A stretch of 64,000 bases of DNA, from positions 1,000,269 to 1,064,268 of the forward strand of contig JACAXG010000091.1 of assembly GCA_018881555.1 (NCBI GenBank). Reading direction: 5' to 3'. Shown here in pieces: positions 1-11,700 of this stretch. The stretch is from Amblyornis subalaris. Taxonomy: Eukaryota > Chordata > Aves > Passeriformes > Ptilonorhynchidae. Below the pieces are notes generated by a model, which was given only the letters and a program-made list of their open reading frames with translations, made no database searches and was not told the DNA's origin. The translations under genes were made by a program, and so were the position numbers. Each line of letters begins with the position of its first letter. The first letter of the stretch is position 1.

Positions 1-70
1 CCCCCCCCCCCCGCGTGGCCCGGTCCTGGCCGCGGGGCGCCGGGGGGGGCGGTGGGCTCGTAGCTCCAAG

Positions 71-3000
71 CCCCCCCCGTGCGGCAGCCTGCTGCTGAAA
101 TGCACCAAGTGCGGCGTGGTGTCCAGCGCGGCCATGACCTCCGCCACCGCCAGCAGCGCCATGTTAGTGCCCGGCCCGCGCCCCCCCGCCCCGAGCACAG
201 CGCGGGGGGGGGCTCTGGGCATCGCCCCGGGGGGGGCTGGGGGGCGGCTGGGGGGTCCCCGAGGGGAAGGAAGGAAGGAAGGAAGGAAGGCAGGAAGGGT
301 GACGCTGTGTGCTCGGGGCGGGGTGTCCCATCACGTCTGCATGGCATGGCTTCCCATGGCAGGTCACGTCATCGCTGGGGTTTGGGGGGGGGGGGCTCTT
401 CTGGGCTGGGGACGGGGAGGGCGTGAGGGGCAGGGGCTCGGGGGTGTCCCTGGGACCCTCTTCCTGGCGTGTGAGCTCCCGCGGGACGCGCCAGAGGCTG
501 CTGAAGGTCCCCGCTCACGGGGGTGAACTCAGAGGCAGCCCCGAAATTCACTGCTAAAAAAAAAAAAAAAAAAACAAAACCACACAAAAAACCCTTTCTG
601 CTGTTCTGGCGGCCCCGCGTCCCCCCAGCACCCCCGCTGTGGCCGTGTGGGGACAGGGACACCCCTGCGGGGCTGGAGCCCCCGGGTCCCCTCACCCCTC
701 CGTTCCCCGAGCGCACAGCTTGGGGACGCCGAGGAAGAGGGGACAGCTGCGTCACACGGCCCCGGCCNTGCTCGTGGGGCGCGGGGCAACGCTCGGGGTG
801 CGGCCGCGGGGCGGGGGGCGACGCTCGGGGGGCTGTGACGGGGCAGCCCCGCCCCGCGGGCTCACCCCGGCCCCTCTCTCCCCGCCCCAGGGCATCGCTG
901 TGGAGCTCCTGCGTGGTCCTGCCTCTGCTGGCGCTGACCTGGATGTCGGCCGTGCTCGCCATGACCGACCGGCGCTCCATCCTCTTCCAGGTCCTCTTCG
1001 CCGTCTTCAACTCCGTCCAGGGCTTCGTCATCATCACCGTGCACGGCTTCCTGCGCCGAGAGGTGGGGCGGCCCCGGAGGGGTGCCGGGGGACAGGCCTG
1101 GCCGCGGGGCCGTGACCGGCTCTGTCCCCGCAGGTCCAGGACGTGGTGAAGTGTCAGATGGGGGGGTGCAGGAGCGAGGAGAATGAAAACTCGCCCGACT
1201 CCTGCAAGAACGGGCAGGTGCAGATCCTGGTGAGTGGGTCCCCCCTCGAGACCCTGCCGCCGCCCGTGCCGGCCGAGCTGCTTCATTTCCACGTCTCTCT
1301 CCCTCTCTTTTCTCTCCTCTCTCTCTCGCTCTCTCCCCTCGGTCTGGATTTTTATAGACAGATTTTGAAAAGGACGTTGACCTGGCGTGTCAGACAGGTG
1401 AGGCCTCCCCCGCTGTCACCGTGCCGCACCCGGGAGGGACGGGCAGCACGCGCCGGGGGGGTCGCTCCCGTGTCCCCACCCCCCTGGCGGGACCCCCGGC
1501 GCTGGCTCTGAGCCCTCTCCCCGCCCCACAGTGCTGTTCAAAGAGGTGAACACCTGCAACCCCGCCACCATCACGGGCACCTTGTCCCGCATCTCCCTGG
1601 ACGGGGACGAAGACCCCAAGCTCAACACCACCTCGGAGGGCGGCCTGGGCTTCTCCAGCCTGCCCGGGAACATCCCCCCCGCCAGCATCCTGGTGCAGGT
1701 GCCCAAGATGACGCCCAACGTGGTGGCGGGGCTGAGCGAGCTGGGCGAGCCGCCGGCGCAGCAGCTCGGCCTGGAGGCGCCGGGTCCCGTCTACCTGTGC
1801 ACGGAGAGCAGCCTGAGGCCCCTGGAATACGGCTGGATCCGGGCCCCGGAGCCCCCCCGGGAGAGCGACTACATGATGCTGCCCCGCCGCACCGGCAGCC
1901 TCAAGCCCTTCCCGCGGGACGAGGGGACGCTCGGTCCCGGCGCCGAGGAGGGGGTGCCCGGCGGGACGGGGCGCCCGGCGGCCGAAGGTGACGCCTACCC
2001 CGGCTTCGTGGCCGTGGATCACGTCAACGTGAACCTGAACCAGCCCTACGGCACGGTGAAGGCTCCCTACGGCCTCCAGTTCAAGCAGCATCCCACCGTG
2101 CGGCAGATCCTGGCCTCGGAGCTGTCGGAGCGCAGCCGCACCATGCCCCGCACCGTGCCCGGCTCTGCCATGAAAGTGGGGTCCCTGGAGGTGAGCGCGG
2201 GGCTGGCGTGGGGTGGGGGTGTGCCCCTGGGCGCTCCCGTGTGGGGTTGCATGAGTTATCCCCCGTGCTCACCCCTGGGCATCCCACCCTTGGTGGGATG
2301 AGCTCTCTGTGTCCCCAGCCGGGCATGGATTGGGGCTGGCATGAGCCCCCCCACCCCCCCCCACCCCGATCCCCCTCATCCTGGACCCGCAAAGACCTTT
2401 CCCTTTTCTCCTCCGTCTCCTCCCCCTGCTCGTGCCTGTCCCCTGCCAGAGGAAGAGGTTGCGGTACTCAGACCTGGACTTTGAGGTGAGTCCTGCCATG
2501 GTGATGTCACCGGTGCCATCGTGGGGGACTAATCCGGTTTGTCCCCACTCCCCTTGCCCCGCTGGCGGCACCTCAGAGCTCTGAGGGGTTTAGACCAGGC
2601 GATAAGCAGCGTTGGGTGTGGATTAAAACACCAGTGATGAGCGCGGAGTGGGCTCTGCTGCTTGTCCGGGATGCCCAAGGAAGACATGGATAGGTGGCGG
2701 GAGGGGGACGGGGATGGGGACAGTGCCGAGGGACAGCGGGCAGTGCCGAGGGACAGCGGGCAGCGCCGACGGCCACAGGCTCTGCTCTGCCCCCGCAGAA
2801 GGTGATGCACACACGGAAACGCCACTCCGAGCTCTACCACGAGCTCAACCAGAAATTCCACACGCTGGACCGGTACCGGGCTCCGTCCGGCGGCTCCTCC
2901 AAGGTGAGGCCCTGGAGGTCCCAGCCTGCACCCCCGGCACCCTTCGCCCCCTCCTGCATGGCCTGTGACCTCCCGGGGAGAGCGGGGGCACTGGGGGGCG

Positions 3001-3406
3001 ATGCCGGCGCTGAGCGCTGTGGCTTTTCCCGCAGCGGGAGAAGCGGTGGAGCGTCTCGTCGGGCGGCGGGGACAAGAGCACGGCCAACGTAAGTGCCCCG
3101 AGCCCCCCTCTGGGGGTTGCCCCATCCCATCCTGGGTGGGACCGGAGGGGGGGTGGAGCTGTGCCCTGTGCCCACGGACCAGATCCCCAGCTGCCCGTCC
3201 CCCCCCCGCAGGACGGGACCGGCCCCGAGGAGCAGCGGCCGAAGGCTCCGGCCGCGCCGCCCAAGCCGTGGAGCACGTTCAAGGCGATGACGCTGGGCTC
3301 GCTGCCCAGCGCCCAGCGGGACCGGCTGGAGCTGTGCCGGGCAGACTGGGACAGCCCCTGCGCCGGCCTGGACGCGGCCGACGGCGACTTCCAGACGGAG
3401 GTGTGA
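71..3406 (+). CDS. ADGRB2: Adhesion G protein-coupled receptor B2 (BAI2), 3' part, nine exons
   Basis: Plasma-membrane adhesion GPCR; the window holds only the C-terminal 482 codons. Exons by splice sites and frame: 71-162, 891-1062, 1134-1229, 1358-1397, 1532-2190, 2450-2485, 2799-2903, 3035-3088, 3212-3406; their sum is divisible by 3. The first exon gives the loop-3 stretch [11 protein letters not shown]; its acceptor at 70 is the least certain. Exon 2 gives TM6 ([16 protein letters not shown]) and TM7 ([17 protein letters not shown]). The long cytoplasmic tail has the family signatures [30 protein letters not shown] and [12 protein letters not shown]. It ends in QTEV, a class I PDZ-binding motif typical of BAI receptors. 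The tail sequence fits BAI2 better than BAI1 or BAI3, and the neighbour COL16A1 supports this. The extracellular part lies before the window. Confidence 0.95.
264..298 (+). repeat. GGAA microsatellite in an ADGRB2 intron
   Basis: About eight GGAA/GGCA tetranucleotide units lie in the intron after the first visible exon. Low-complexity sequence with no coding role. Confidence 0.85.
556..574 (+). repeat. Poly(A) tract, 19 bases
   Basis: An uninterrupted A run in an ADGRB2 intron, followed by A/C-rich sequence. No retroposon body is recognisable upstream. Confidence 0.8.
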
Positions 3407-3915
3407 GCCCCGCGCCCGCCGCAGCCTCCGCCGCCGCCTCCGCCCCGGCGCGGCCCCACGAGCCGAGGCGCTGGGTTTGCTGCTCCGCGCTCCCGGGCAG
3501 CAGGGGGGGGGGGGGGCCCTGCCTGGCCGGAGCCGTTTTTTCCCCCCCCACCCCGGGAGAGCCGCGTCCCACCCGTCCTCTCGCGGTTCGCCCTCTGCCA
3601 CCCCCCCGGACGCGGGAGCGGAGGGGACCCGCGCCCCCTTTCCCCCCACCCCAATGCTCCCCCCACGCTCACGCCTGCACCCCCCACCCCGGGGCAGGAC
3701 CGGCCGTTGAGGCCCTCAGACCTTCGTTCTTTTCTACCGGGATGTTTCTTCACGCCGTGCACCGTGTGCACGCGAGCGGCCGCCCCCCCNGGNNCCCCCC
3801 CAAGCCCCAGCCCCGGGAGCCCGCGGCCGCCCCCTCCCAGCCCTCCCCACCGTCCCCACCCCACGGGGCAGGTGCTGTCGTTGTTGGAAATAAAAGTTCA
3901 CTCTCTGTGGTGCCG
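3407..3915 (+). other. ADGRB2: ADGRB2 3' UTR with poly(A) signal
   Basis: GC-rich untranslated sequence follows the TGA at 3404-3406. A canonical AATAAA lies at 3889-3894 and is followed by a GU-rich stretch, so cleavage near 3910-3915 is likely. Two short N runs lie near 3790. Confidence 0.8.
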
Positions 3916-6529
3916 TGGGGCCGCGGCCGCCGCCTCGTGCTTCGTGGGGGGGGGGCGCTGTCACCCGCCGGGGCCCCCCCCCCCCCCCCGACCAGGACTG
4001 ATCCCGCACCCCCGCGCTGCAAACGAGCGCTTTACCGCCGGGAGCCGGGANCGGTAATTACAGGGAAATTAATCTGCGAGAAAATTAGGAATTTCGGAGG
4101 GGAAGAGCCGCTCCAGGGGGGCTGCCCGGCGCTGCCGGAGCATCCTGGCATCCGGAGCTGGGGGATGCAGCCTCCGGGAGCGGGTGCTGGGGCAGCAGGA
4201 GCGGCAGCTGTGGGTCCTCAGGAGCGGGAGTGGGGTCGGGAAAGCGGTGCTGGAGGAGTGGACATCCCTGCCTGGTGGCTCTCGGCACATCGGGAATGAG
4301 AGATTTCGGTCCATGGCACCAAAACCCTTCTGCCGTGAGCGCCATGAGGTGCCGGCTGTGCCGCGGTGCGAGCAAATCCTGGTCACGACTATTGTTTTTG
4401 TCTGGGAAAAGCCTCCCGAGCTTCCTGAGGGCTTCCTTTGGACACTAANGGGCTCGGCATGAGCAAAGGACACTGCCCAGTTTGGACTGGTGGCCACTGC
4501 CCGGTTTGGACCATGGCATGGGACAGGAGATGCTGCTCCCAGCCCCAGCTCACCTGTGCCGGGACACCGGGGCAGGATGCGACCCTTGGAGTGGGGGGGT
4601 CTCTGTCCAGCCCCCAGGACGGTCCAGTTAAGGCTGAAGCACCAACTGCATGACCCAGTTCACCCCAGCAGCACCCAGTTCGGGTTTGGGGCACAGGAAG
4701 AAGCAGGGTGGGAGTCACAACGCGGTGATGGGAGTGAAGAGGAGGGAATGGAAGGGGCCAAATTATTCCATCACCACCTCCTAAGGGCGATCCAGCTCCA
4801 GTTGTGCGTGGAGAGGAGGCTGGCACGAACGTGGGGGCTTCGGCTGCCCGTGCCAGGGCGATGGGACCGCAGAGGGAGGCGCTGTGGGTGGGTGACAAGT
4901 CCCGGGACAGCGAGGGAGTTCCGTGGGGCCACCATCCNCTCCCTGGGGGTGTCCCCCCGCTGGTTCCTAATTCCGCTGACAAAGGCGAAATCCTCTGGCT
5001 CTGGTTTCTGGGAGCNGCCACGCGCTGGGATCCCCCCGCCCTCCGCTTTTTGGGGACGCAGGGCCTGCTCCAGCTCCCCTCCCCTCGTTCCCAGCCAAAC
5101 ACAGCCGTGAGAGGCAGCGCCAGGGTTTCCTGGGGCATCTGCTGGCAATTAGCAGCTTTTATTACTCATGGAGACGCCATATGGGGCGAGGGAACGGAGC
5201 NCGGGCGGGAGGCACCGGCTCGTGGTGTGTCCCGGCACGAGGGGACCAGGGACAGCCCCCAGTCCTGCGGGGTGGGGGGGGTACGGGGTGGGTCAGAGCA
5301 NATCCCAGAGCTCCGGAGGCATTTTCCATCCGCAGCTCCCATCGGAGCCAGGCTGTGTCCCCCCCCAGTGCCAAAAATGTGCGGTTTGGGGGGCAGAAAT
5401 GATGGAGAAAGCGGCTCCGAGGCTGCGCGGCCGCGGGGGGACGCGAGCTCCCCAGAGCTTCGCCCTCGGCTCTTTGGGAAAGAAATTCCTCCAAAAAGAG
5501 GCAAAACTGCTGTTCTAGCACCGCGGATGCAAACGGCCCTGCGAAGCTGGAAAGAATTCCTGCAGGCGCTTTCCTTCCTGGCTGGAATTGAGGGGGGGAG
5601 GCGAGGGAATTGCGCCTGGATTGGTGCAGAAATTAATGCTGAACCGCTGAAATCCTCACCGCAGGAATTCCCTCCTGCGCCTTGTCCAGGCCGGCAGCTG
5701 CCTGGGAGCCAACGTGGTCCGGACGGCGTCATCCCAACCCTCGTTCCCTGGATTTGGGGGGGCCTTTGGAAGGGGGGCCGAGCTCGGGGTGGGAAGTGGG
5801 GGAGCCGGGGACGGGTGACGTTTCGGGGTCGGCGGCAAAATCGTCTCCAGCGCCGAAAATTGTCGGGCTCTGCTCCGGCTCGTGTTTCTTGGCAGGCGGC
5901 GCGGCAGTTTCTTGGAAGCACAGCGTGCCTCTGCTTTTTCCATGCTGGGATGGTGGGCAGGGGCTGCACGATCCTGCTTTCCATCCCCCCGCTCGGCGCC
6001 GCTCCAAGGGAGAGTTCTGGGGAGGCGAGATCCGGGCTCTTTCCCTCTGGAAACGCCGATCCCGTGCCCTGGAACGGCGTCGGGAAGCAGGAGCAGCACG
6101 GAGCAGAGTTTTCCGTGCCGCTGCCACCCCTGTGCTGCTGGGGGNGGCGGGGTCCCCTGGTGCCACTGGGTTGGGGACAACCGACCCCGGGGAGCACCTT
6201 GGGGAATGAGGGAAACTGAGGCACGGGAAGGGCGGCAGGAGGGATGATTGTGGCCCCTCCAAAGAGTTTCGCTGATGAATCGAGGACCCTGGGAGCTGGA
6301 GAGGACGGGATGAGGCCGCCCTTCATCCCTGCCCTGCTGTGGGGTTGGGGTGGGTCGTGGGGCCAGTTTTGGGGCCGTGCCCCCCACCCGCAGGACACAT
6401 CCCTCCCCACCAGCGCTCCCGCACCGGGTTCCTTCCTGCTGGGTGGCCCCAAACAAAGAACCACTCGAGCTGAACGATCGTCCAAACCCCCGGGAACGAG
6501 GAAAGTTTCGCTGTGTTTTCGTTCCCACT

Positions 6530-6665
6530 CGCTTTAATTACCCTTAATTACCCCGGCAGGCATCTCGCAGCAGCGTTGTCACCACGTCTGGGGGACGGCC
6601 GAGCCGCCGGGTTCGCCCGCGACAGCTTATTTACTGCCTCTCGCTAACAAACTGTCGTTAATTAG
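6530..6665. promoter_or_regulatory. Candidate conserved noncoding element with TAATTA cores
   Basis: An AT-rich islet inside very GC-rich DNA. It has TTTAATTACC and CTTAATTACC close together (about 6534-6552) and a third core, GTTAATTAGC, at about 6657-6666. TAATTA is the core site of many homeodomain proteins. Regulatory function is inferred only from this clustering. Confidence 0.35.
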
Positions 6666-7064
6666 CGCGTGCACGGAGATCCACGAGCGCCTCACGCGCC
6701 CGTGGAGCTGCAGCCCGAACGGATCCATCTNCATTTGGGAGAAAACGCAGCCGAGCCCGGCGTCCCGTGCCATCCCGGCACCGGGAGCAGGGATGCCGGG
6801 ATGGGGACGTGGGGATGCTTCGCGTCCGCCACACCCAAACGCGCGCGGGGTGGGTCTGTTCCCAGTTTTCGGGGGATCAGGGCGGCCTGGCGCGCCTGGG
6901 AANGGGAGGATGGAAGCGAGCCGGGCAGCCAGGCCCCGCTGCGGCATTCCAGGCTGGCACGTCGCGGCGGCGCGGGGCTGGATGATGCTGCGCGGGGGCG
7001 CCGGGAGCCGGGATGGGCGCCGGATCCCTCCAGGGCTTGGCAGGGCTCTGGGAAGGCAGCAGCT

Positions 7065-7091
7065 CTGCTGCTGCTGCTGCTGCTGCTGCTG
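7065..7091 (+). repeat. CTG trinucleotide repeat, nine units
   Basis: Nine uninterrupted CTG units upstream of the COL16A1 CpG island. They appear noncoding. Confidence 0.85.
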
Positions 7092-7439
7092 GGGACGTGG
7101 GAGCAGCAGCCGTGCCAGCGGGAGGGATGGTGGCAGGGATCCCGTCCCGGCGCTCTGACCCCGGGCACCTCGTCCTGAGCCAGGCTGTCCCCAAGCCACC
7201 CCAAGGCGCGGGGAGGGGACACCAGCTCCGTGTCACGGAAGGGNCTGGCTGCCCCGACGCCTCGGGGTGTGCCCGGAGCTGCTCCTGGGGTCGTGCCGGC
7301 GGAGGAGCATCCCTGAGGAGCATCCCTGAGGGACACCNTCCTCCCGCTCTGGCCAGCGCTGCCACCACCGGTGCCAGCGCCCGGGNCCCCTCTGTTCCCC
7401 TGGGCAGGAAGAGTCGCTCCACAGGGATGGCAGCCAGGG

Positions 7440-8060
7440 AATGCGCTTCACCCCACCCCCGGGATTGGGGTTCCCCTCTTCTGGGCGGCGGTCCAGGCCC
7501 CGGAAGGGGGGAAGGCGGGTGGGGACGGAGGGACGGCGCTGCCGGGGGAGGCGCCCGGGGGAGGAGGAGGAGGAGAAGGAGAAGGAGGGCGGGGATGCGA
7601 AGGCGGGCGGCGGCCCGGGCCCCCCCGGGTTTGGGGGTGGGGGAGCGGAGGGCGGGCAGCGCTGGGGGGCGGCTCGGGCCCCCCCCCGGAGGGAGGCGGG
7701 GAAGGCGGCGGGGGCGGCGCGGCGGCTCCCGGTGTCCCGCGGCGGAGTTCCCGGTGTCCCGCGGCGGAGGTCCCGGTGTCCCGCACCCCGCGGCCGCCCC
7801 GGCAGCCCCGTCCCCGCCGAGCCCCGCGCAGGTGAGCCCCGGGCGGCCCCGCACCGGCGGCGGGAGGAGCCCGGCGGAGCCCGGCCCCGCGGCGGGACGG
7901 GTCGGGACGGGACGAGCGGGGGATTCCCCGTTAATCGCCGGAGTTAATCGGCGCCCCGGGGCCGCGGGGACCCGCCGGTGCGGAGGGTGCGGGCAAGGGA
8001 AGGCGGCGAGCGGGCGGGGGGAGATGGGGAGCGGAGCGGGGGGCGGGGGGGGTGCAGGGG
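7440..8060 (+). promoter_or_regulatory. COL16A1: COL16A1 CpG-island promoter and probable noncoding exon 1
   Basis: Dense CpG sequence with short direct repeats around a CGGTGTCCCGC core (about 7727-7785). A good splice donor, GCAG|GTGAGC, has its exon end at 7831. No TATA box is seen. The first coding exon begins at an acceptor (8775) well upstream of its ATG, so a noncoding exon here is expected; the human gene also has 71 exons. The transcription start is not determined. Confidence 0.6.
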
Positions 8061-8775
8061 TGGGTGCAATGGGAACAGGGGTGGGTGCCGGGCCAGGGGA
8101 GCCGCAGAGGGGAGCCGGGAGGTGCAGGGGCTGTGGTTCGGGACAGGGGACGCGGGCCGCAGGCAGGGAAGAGCTGGGGGCGCACCCAGTGCAGGCAGGG
8201 CAGGGGTGGTCCGCGCTCACGGGGGTCCCGGGGGTTGTGCGTGGGATGGAGGAACGGGGATGCACGTCCCGCTCTGGCAGCAGCCCCTGGAGCCGAGCGT
8301 GTCCGGTCTGTCCCGGCTCCCTTCCCTGCCTGCAGCCCGACCTTGCCTCGTGGCAGGAAGCAGGAGCGAGGCCAGGTCGGGGTGACCTGCAGGGCTTGGG
8401 ACACCCCGGGATCCACACGGGGCCGGGGGATGAAACGGGAGCCAGCGAGACCTTCCTGGGTGGGTCCACGCAGGAGGTGCCCGGTTCCACTCAGGGGAAC
8501 CTCAGCCTTCCCATTTCCGGATGTTTGGAGTGAATCCGGGTGCTGGGCTTTGAAACCCGGGGATGCTGGGATGCTGAGGCTTGGGGTGGGTGTGGAGCAG
8601 ATGGATGGGGGCCACACCGACCCCAAAAACGTGACCAAGCCACGGCCAAGGGGGTCACCACCAACTCCGTGCTGGCGGCTTTGCTGGCATGGGCGACCTC
8701 CTGGGCTGGTGCCCACCACGTGCCGGTGCCCAGCGGGTGCCCACCCCTCTGCTGCCCGGGGTCTGTCCCTTGCAG

Positions 8776-11700
8776 GCAGCCGTGAGGGCCCTGCGCCTCT
8801 GCCGCGGCCACCATGAGGGGTCTCTGGGCNCTGGCGCTCGCCGGGCTCGTCAGCGCCTGCCAGGGGACGGAGCCGCCGCCAGCGCAAGGTAAGGGAGCTT
8901 GGGAGCCACCTCCCTCCTCGCCTGTCCCTGCTCNGGGAGGGGACGGCTGGGACAGACCCAGGGATGACAGGACAGAGGTGGCCGGAGACACCGTGAGCTG
9001 TGCCGGGTCCCCACGTGCCAGGCCCGGAGCGGTGGCTGCGGCCTGAGCGCTGTGGGGCTTTGCTCAGCATCCCGTGTGGGCGGGGGGCCAGGGAGAGCCC
9101 AGCCCAGCCCAGCGAGCCCTGTTGCGGGGAGCCCGCCCGGGACACCCCCATCAACCCCGCAGCCCTGGCCGCGCTCACGGAGGGACGGGGCTTGGCCGCT
9201 CTCCGGCCCAGGGACGCCTGGGGCCAGCTGGCAGCCGAGGCAGCGGCGGCCGGCGGCGCGCGTGGAACCTGGTCCGGGCGGGGCGGGTGGGCCAGCACCT
9301 CTCCGGGCAGTGGTGAGGATGCACGGAGCTCCCGCGGGAGTTTCGGCCTCCAGCTGCCACTCGGGAGGAGGTTCGGCCGCGATCCGCGCCGTGGTGGAGG
9401 GCTGCGGGCTGTCCACGCGCGGATGGGGACGGCAGGACCGCGGCTGAGCCCGTGGGGTGTCCCTGGCCTCGGGGGTGCCGCGCGTGGGTCCCGGCGCGGG
9501 ATGAGCTCCGGGCGGCCGGCGGGGAGGAGCCGCGGGAAGCGCCGCCGTGGCTGCGTCAGGCTCTGCGGGGGTGGGGCGGTGGCTCGGCCCGGGGGGCTCG
9601 GGTTTGCCCCTGGGGGGGACCCTGTCACTGGCTCCTACGTCCTTTGGGATATGAGGGCTGGACAGGNCGGATTGTCCCTCAGGATCAGCAGCGGGGCTGG
9701 GAGAGGCTTCATAGCGATCGCGCTGGGGTGATTTATGCTGCGCCTTGTGTCCCCTGCCCTGCCGTGGGTGATCTCAGCGCCGGCGGGAGGGGACACTGCC
9801 CCCGCTGTGACATTCACAGGCCTCGAGGGGACTCTGCCCCCGCTGTGACATTCACAGCCCCCGAGGGAACTGTTCCTGGCTGTGACATTCACAGTCTCCA
9901 CTGCTGTGGCTGTGTCAGAGGTCTCCAAGGCCAGGGTATGTCCCCACACCACTGCTGGCCCCGTGGTCAGCCTGGGGGACAAGCCACGCTGCTGGCCAGG
10001 CTCTCAGGCNGAGGTGGGCAGTGGGGCTGGAGGGGTCAGAGACCCCCCAGAAACACCTAGAGAAGGGACTGGTGAATCCTTGGTGGCCATCCTGGGCTGC
10101 TGCGCGTGGGGACAAACCAAACCCCTCTCTCCCTACCCCCTTGTTTACGCCTGGATCTCGCACCTCCCGACATCTGGCGCATCTGGAGGTGGCTCGGTGC
10201 TGCCGGGGCCGTGATTTATCCGCGCGAACGGCAGCAGCACCCCCGTGACCGCGGCCGACACGGCATTTCCTGCGCCTCGGCCTCCGGCTGGGCCCTCAGC
10301 CCCGTCCCCTGGGGCCGCCGGCTCCGAGCTGTCACCGGGACGGGACGGGAATGGGCAGCTCCCGATGCCGTCTCCCCGCCGTGGGTGTCCCTGGCACCCG
10401 TCCCAGCCTCCCGGTGCCGGTTCCAGCCGCGGGGCTGGTTGGAGGCGAAACACACGGGAACTGGGAAAAGCATTTCAGCTGGGGACCCTCCTGCGGGAGG
10501 CAGCTCTGTCCCCCCCCATCCGCTCCTGGAGGGGTCCAGCCTCGCTCCTCGCGGCTCCCGGGAGCCAGCGCTGCCGTGGGAGCGGGGTTTGCTCGGTCTG
10601 CGCTGCCTCGGGGGGCTCCTGGCAGCACCCCGAGACCCTCTCGGGCTTGGGGAGCTCTGCGTGGCCCCACCGTGCCCTTGGGGACACCGCAGCGACATCG
10701 ATGTGCCGGTTTGCCTTGCAGGGGAGCTGTGCCCGCAGCTCTGGGACGAGGACCTGGTTGGGGACAAGTACGAGAACGTCACAGGTAAGGAAAGACCCTC
10801 TCGCCCTCCAGACGGGGTCCCCTGACGCCCCGGGGATGGGGTCTGCACCCTGCCCAGGGACCGTCACCAGCCCCAGGGCCAGCTCTCAGCTCCCCCGCGG
10901 TGCCCCGCAGGTTTTAACCTCATTAAAAGGTTCGAGCTGCTGAAGATCTCGTCCATCAAGAAGACCCGCAGCCCGCGGGGGCCGGCCGTGCTGCGCCTGG
11001 GCGCCGTGCCCCTGGTCCAGCCCACGCGGTGAGTGCCGCGCGGTGGCCTGGTTGTCCCTCGAGGCGGCCGCGGGCGACCCGCGGGGTGGCCCCGGGTGAC
11101 CCTCAGGTGGCCCAAAGCTCCTCCGGGCGCCATCCCCGCGCGTTGTAAGGGGTCTGGGCGAAGCCGGGCGAATCTCGTGCCAGGGCTGCCGGGGGGCTCC
11201 GTGTCACCCGTGGGGACACAGGGGACCCCGGGGCTGCCCAGACACCTTCCTCCTCGAAAGTAAATCACGGCCTGCTGCGGCTCGGCTGGGCGCTGGCCAA
11301 ACCTTGCGCAAGCAGGGCCCTGCGGCTGCTCTGTGGTTGCTCTTGGCAGGCGCCCGCGGGGTCCGGACGAGCTCCAGAGGCTGCTCCGCTCCGAGCAGGC
11401 ACTCCTGGGTGTGTGGGGGGCTGCCGGGGGGGCCTGGCCCTCGTCCCCGGTGCCCGCGGCTGTGCCGCCACGCGGTGCCGGGGCTGGCAGGGACGCTGCA
11501 GCGTGGCAAGGCGAGAGCAGAGCCACGTCCTCGGGAGCCGTTCCTGGAGGGAAGGGCTGTGGTTTGTCCCCACCTCGCCCCGGGGCTGGCACGGAGCTGT
11601 GCCGGGCATGGGGCTCTCCGAGGGTGAGGAGACCGAATCCTCGGATGGTTTTGGGATGGCGGATGCTCCAAGCTGGTGTTGCTCTTGGCCGGGGGCTTGT

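Larger units (their letters stand above)
3916..7440. other. Intergenic, ADGRB2 to COL16A1
   Basis: No gene with splice-supported or homologous protein content was recognised. Open frames here are by-products of high GC and few stop codons. The interval holds AT-rich islets with homeodomain-type TAATTA cores (6535-6665; weaker near 4053-4090 and 5630-5645) and a CTG repeat at 7065-7091. It probably carries distal regulatory DNA. Confidence 0.6.
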
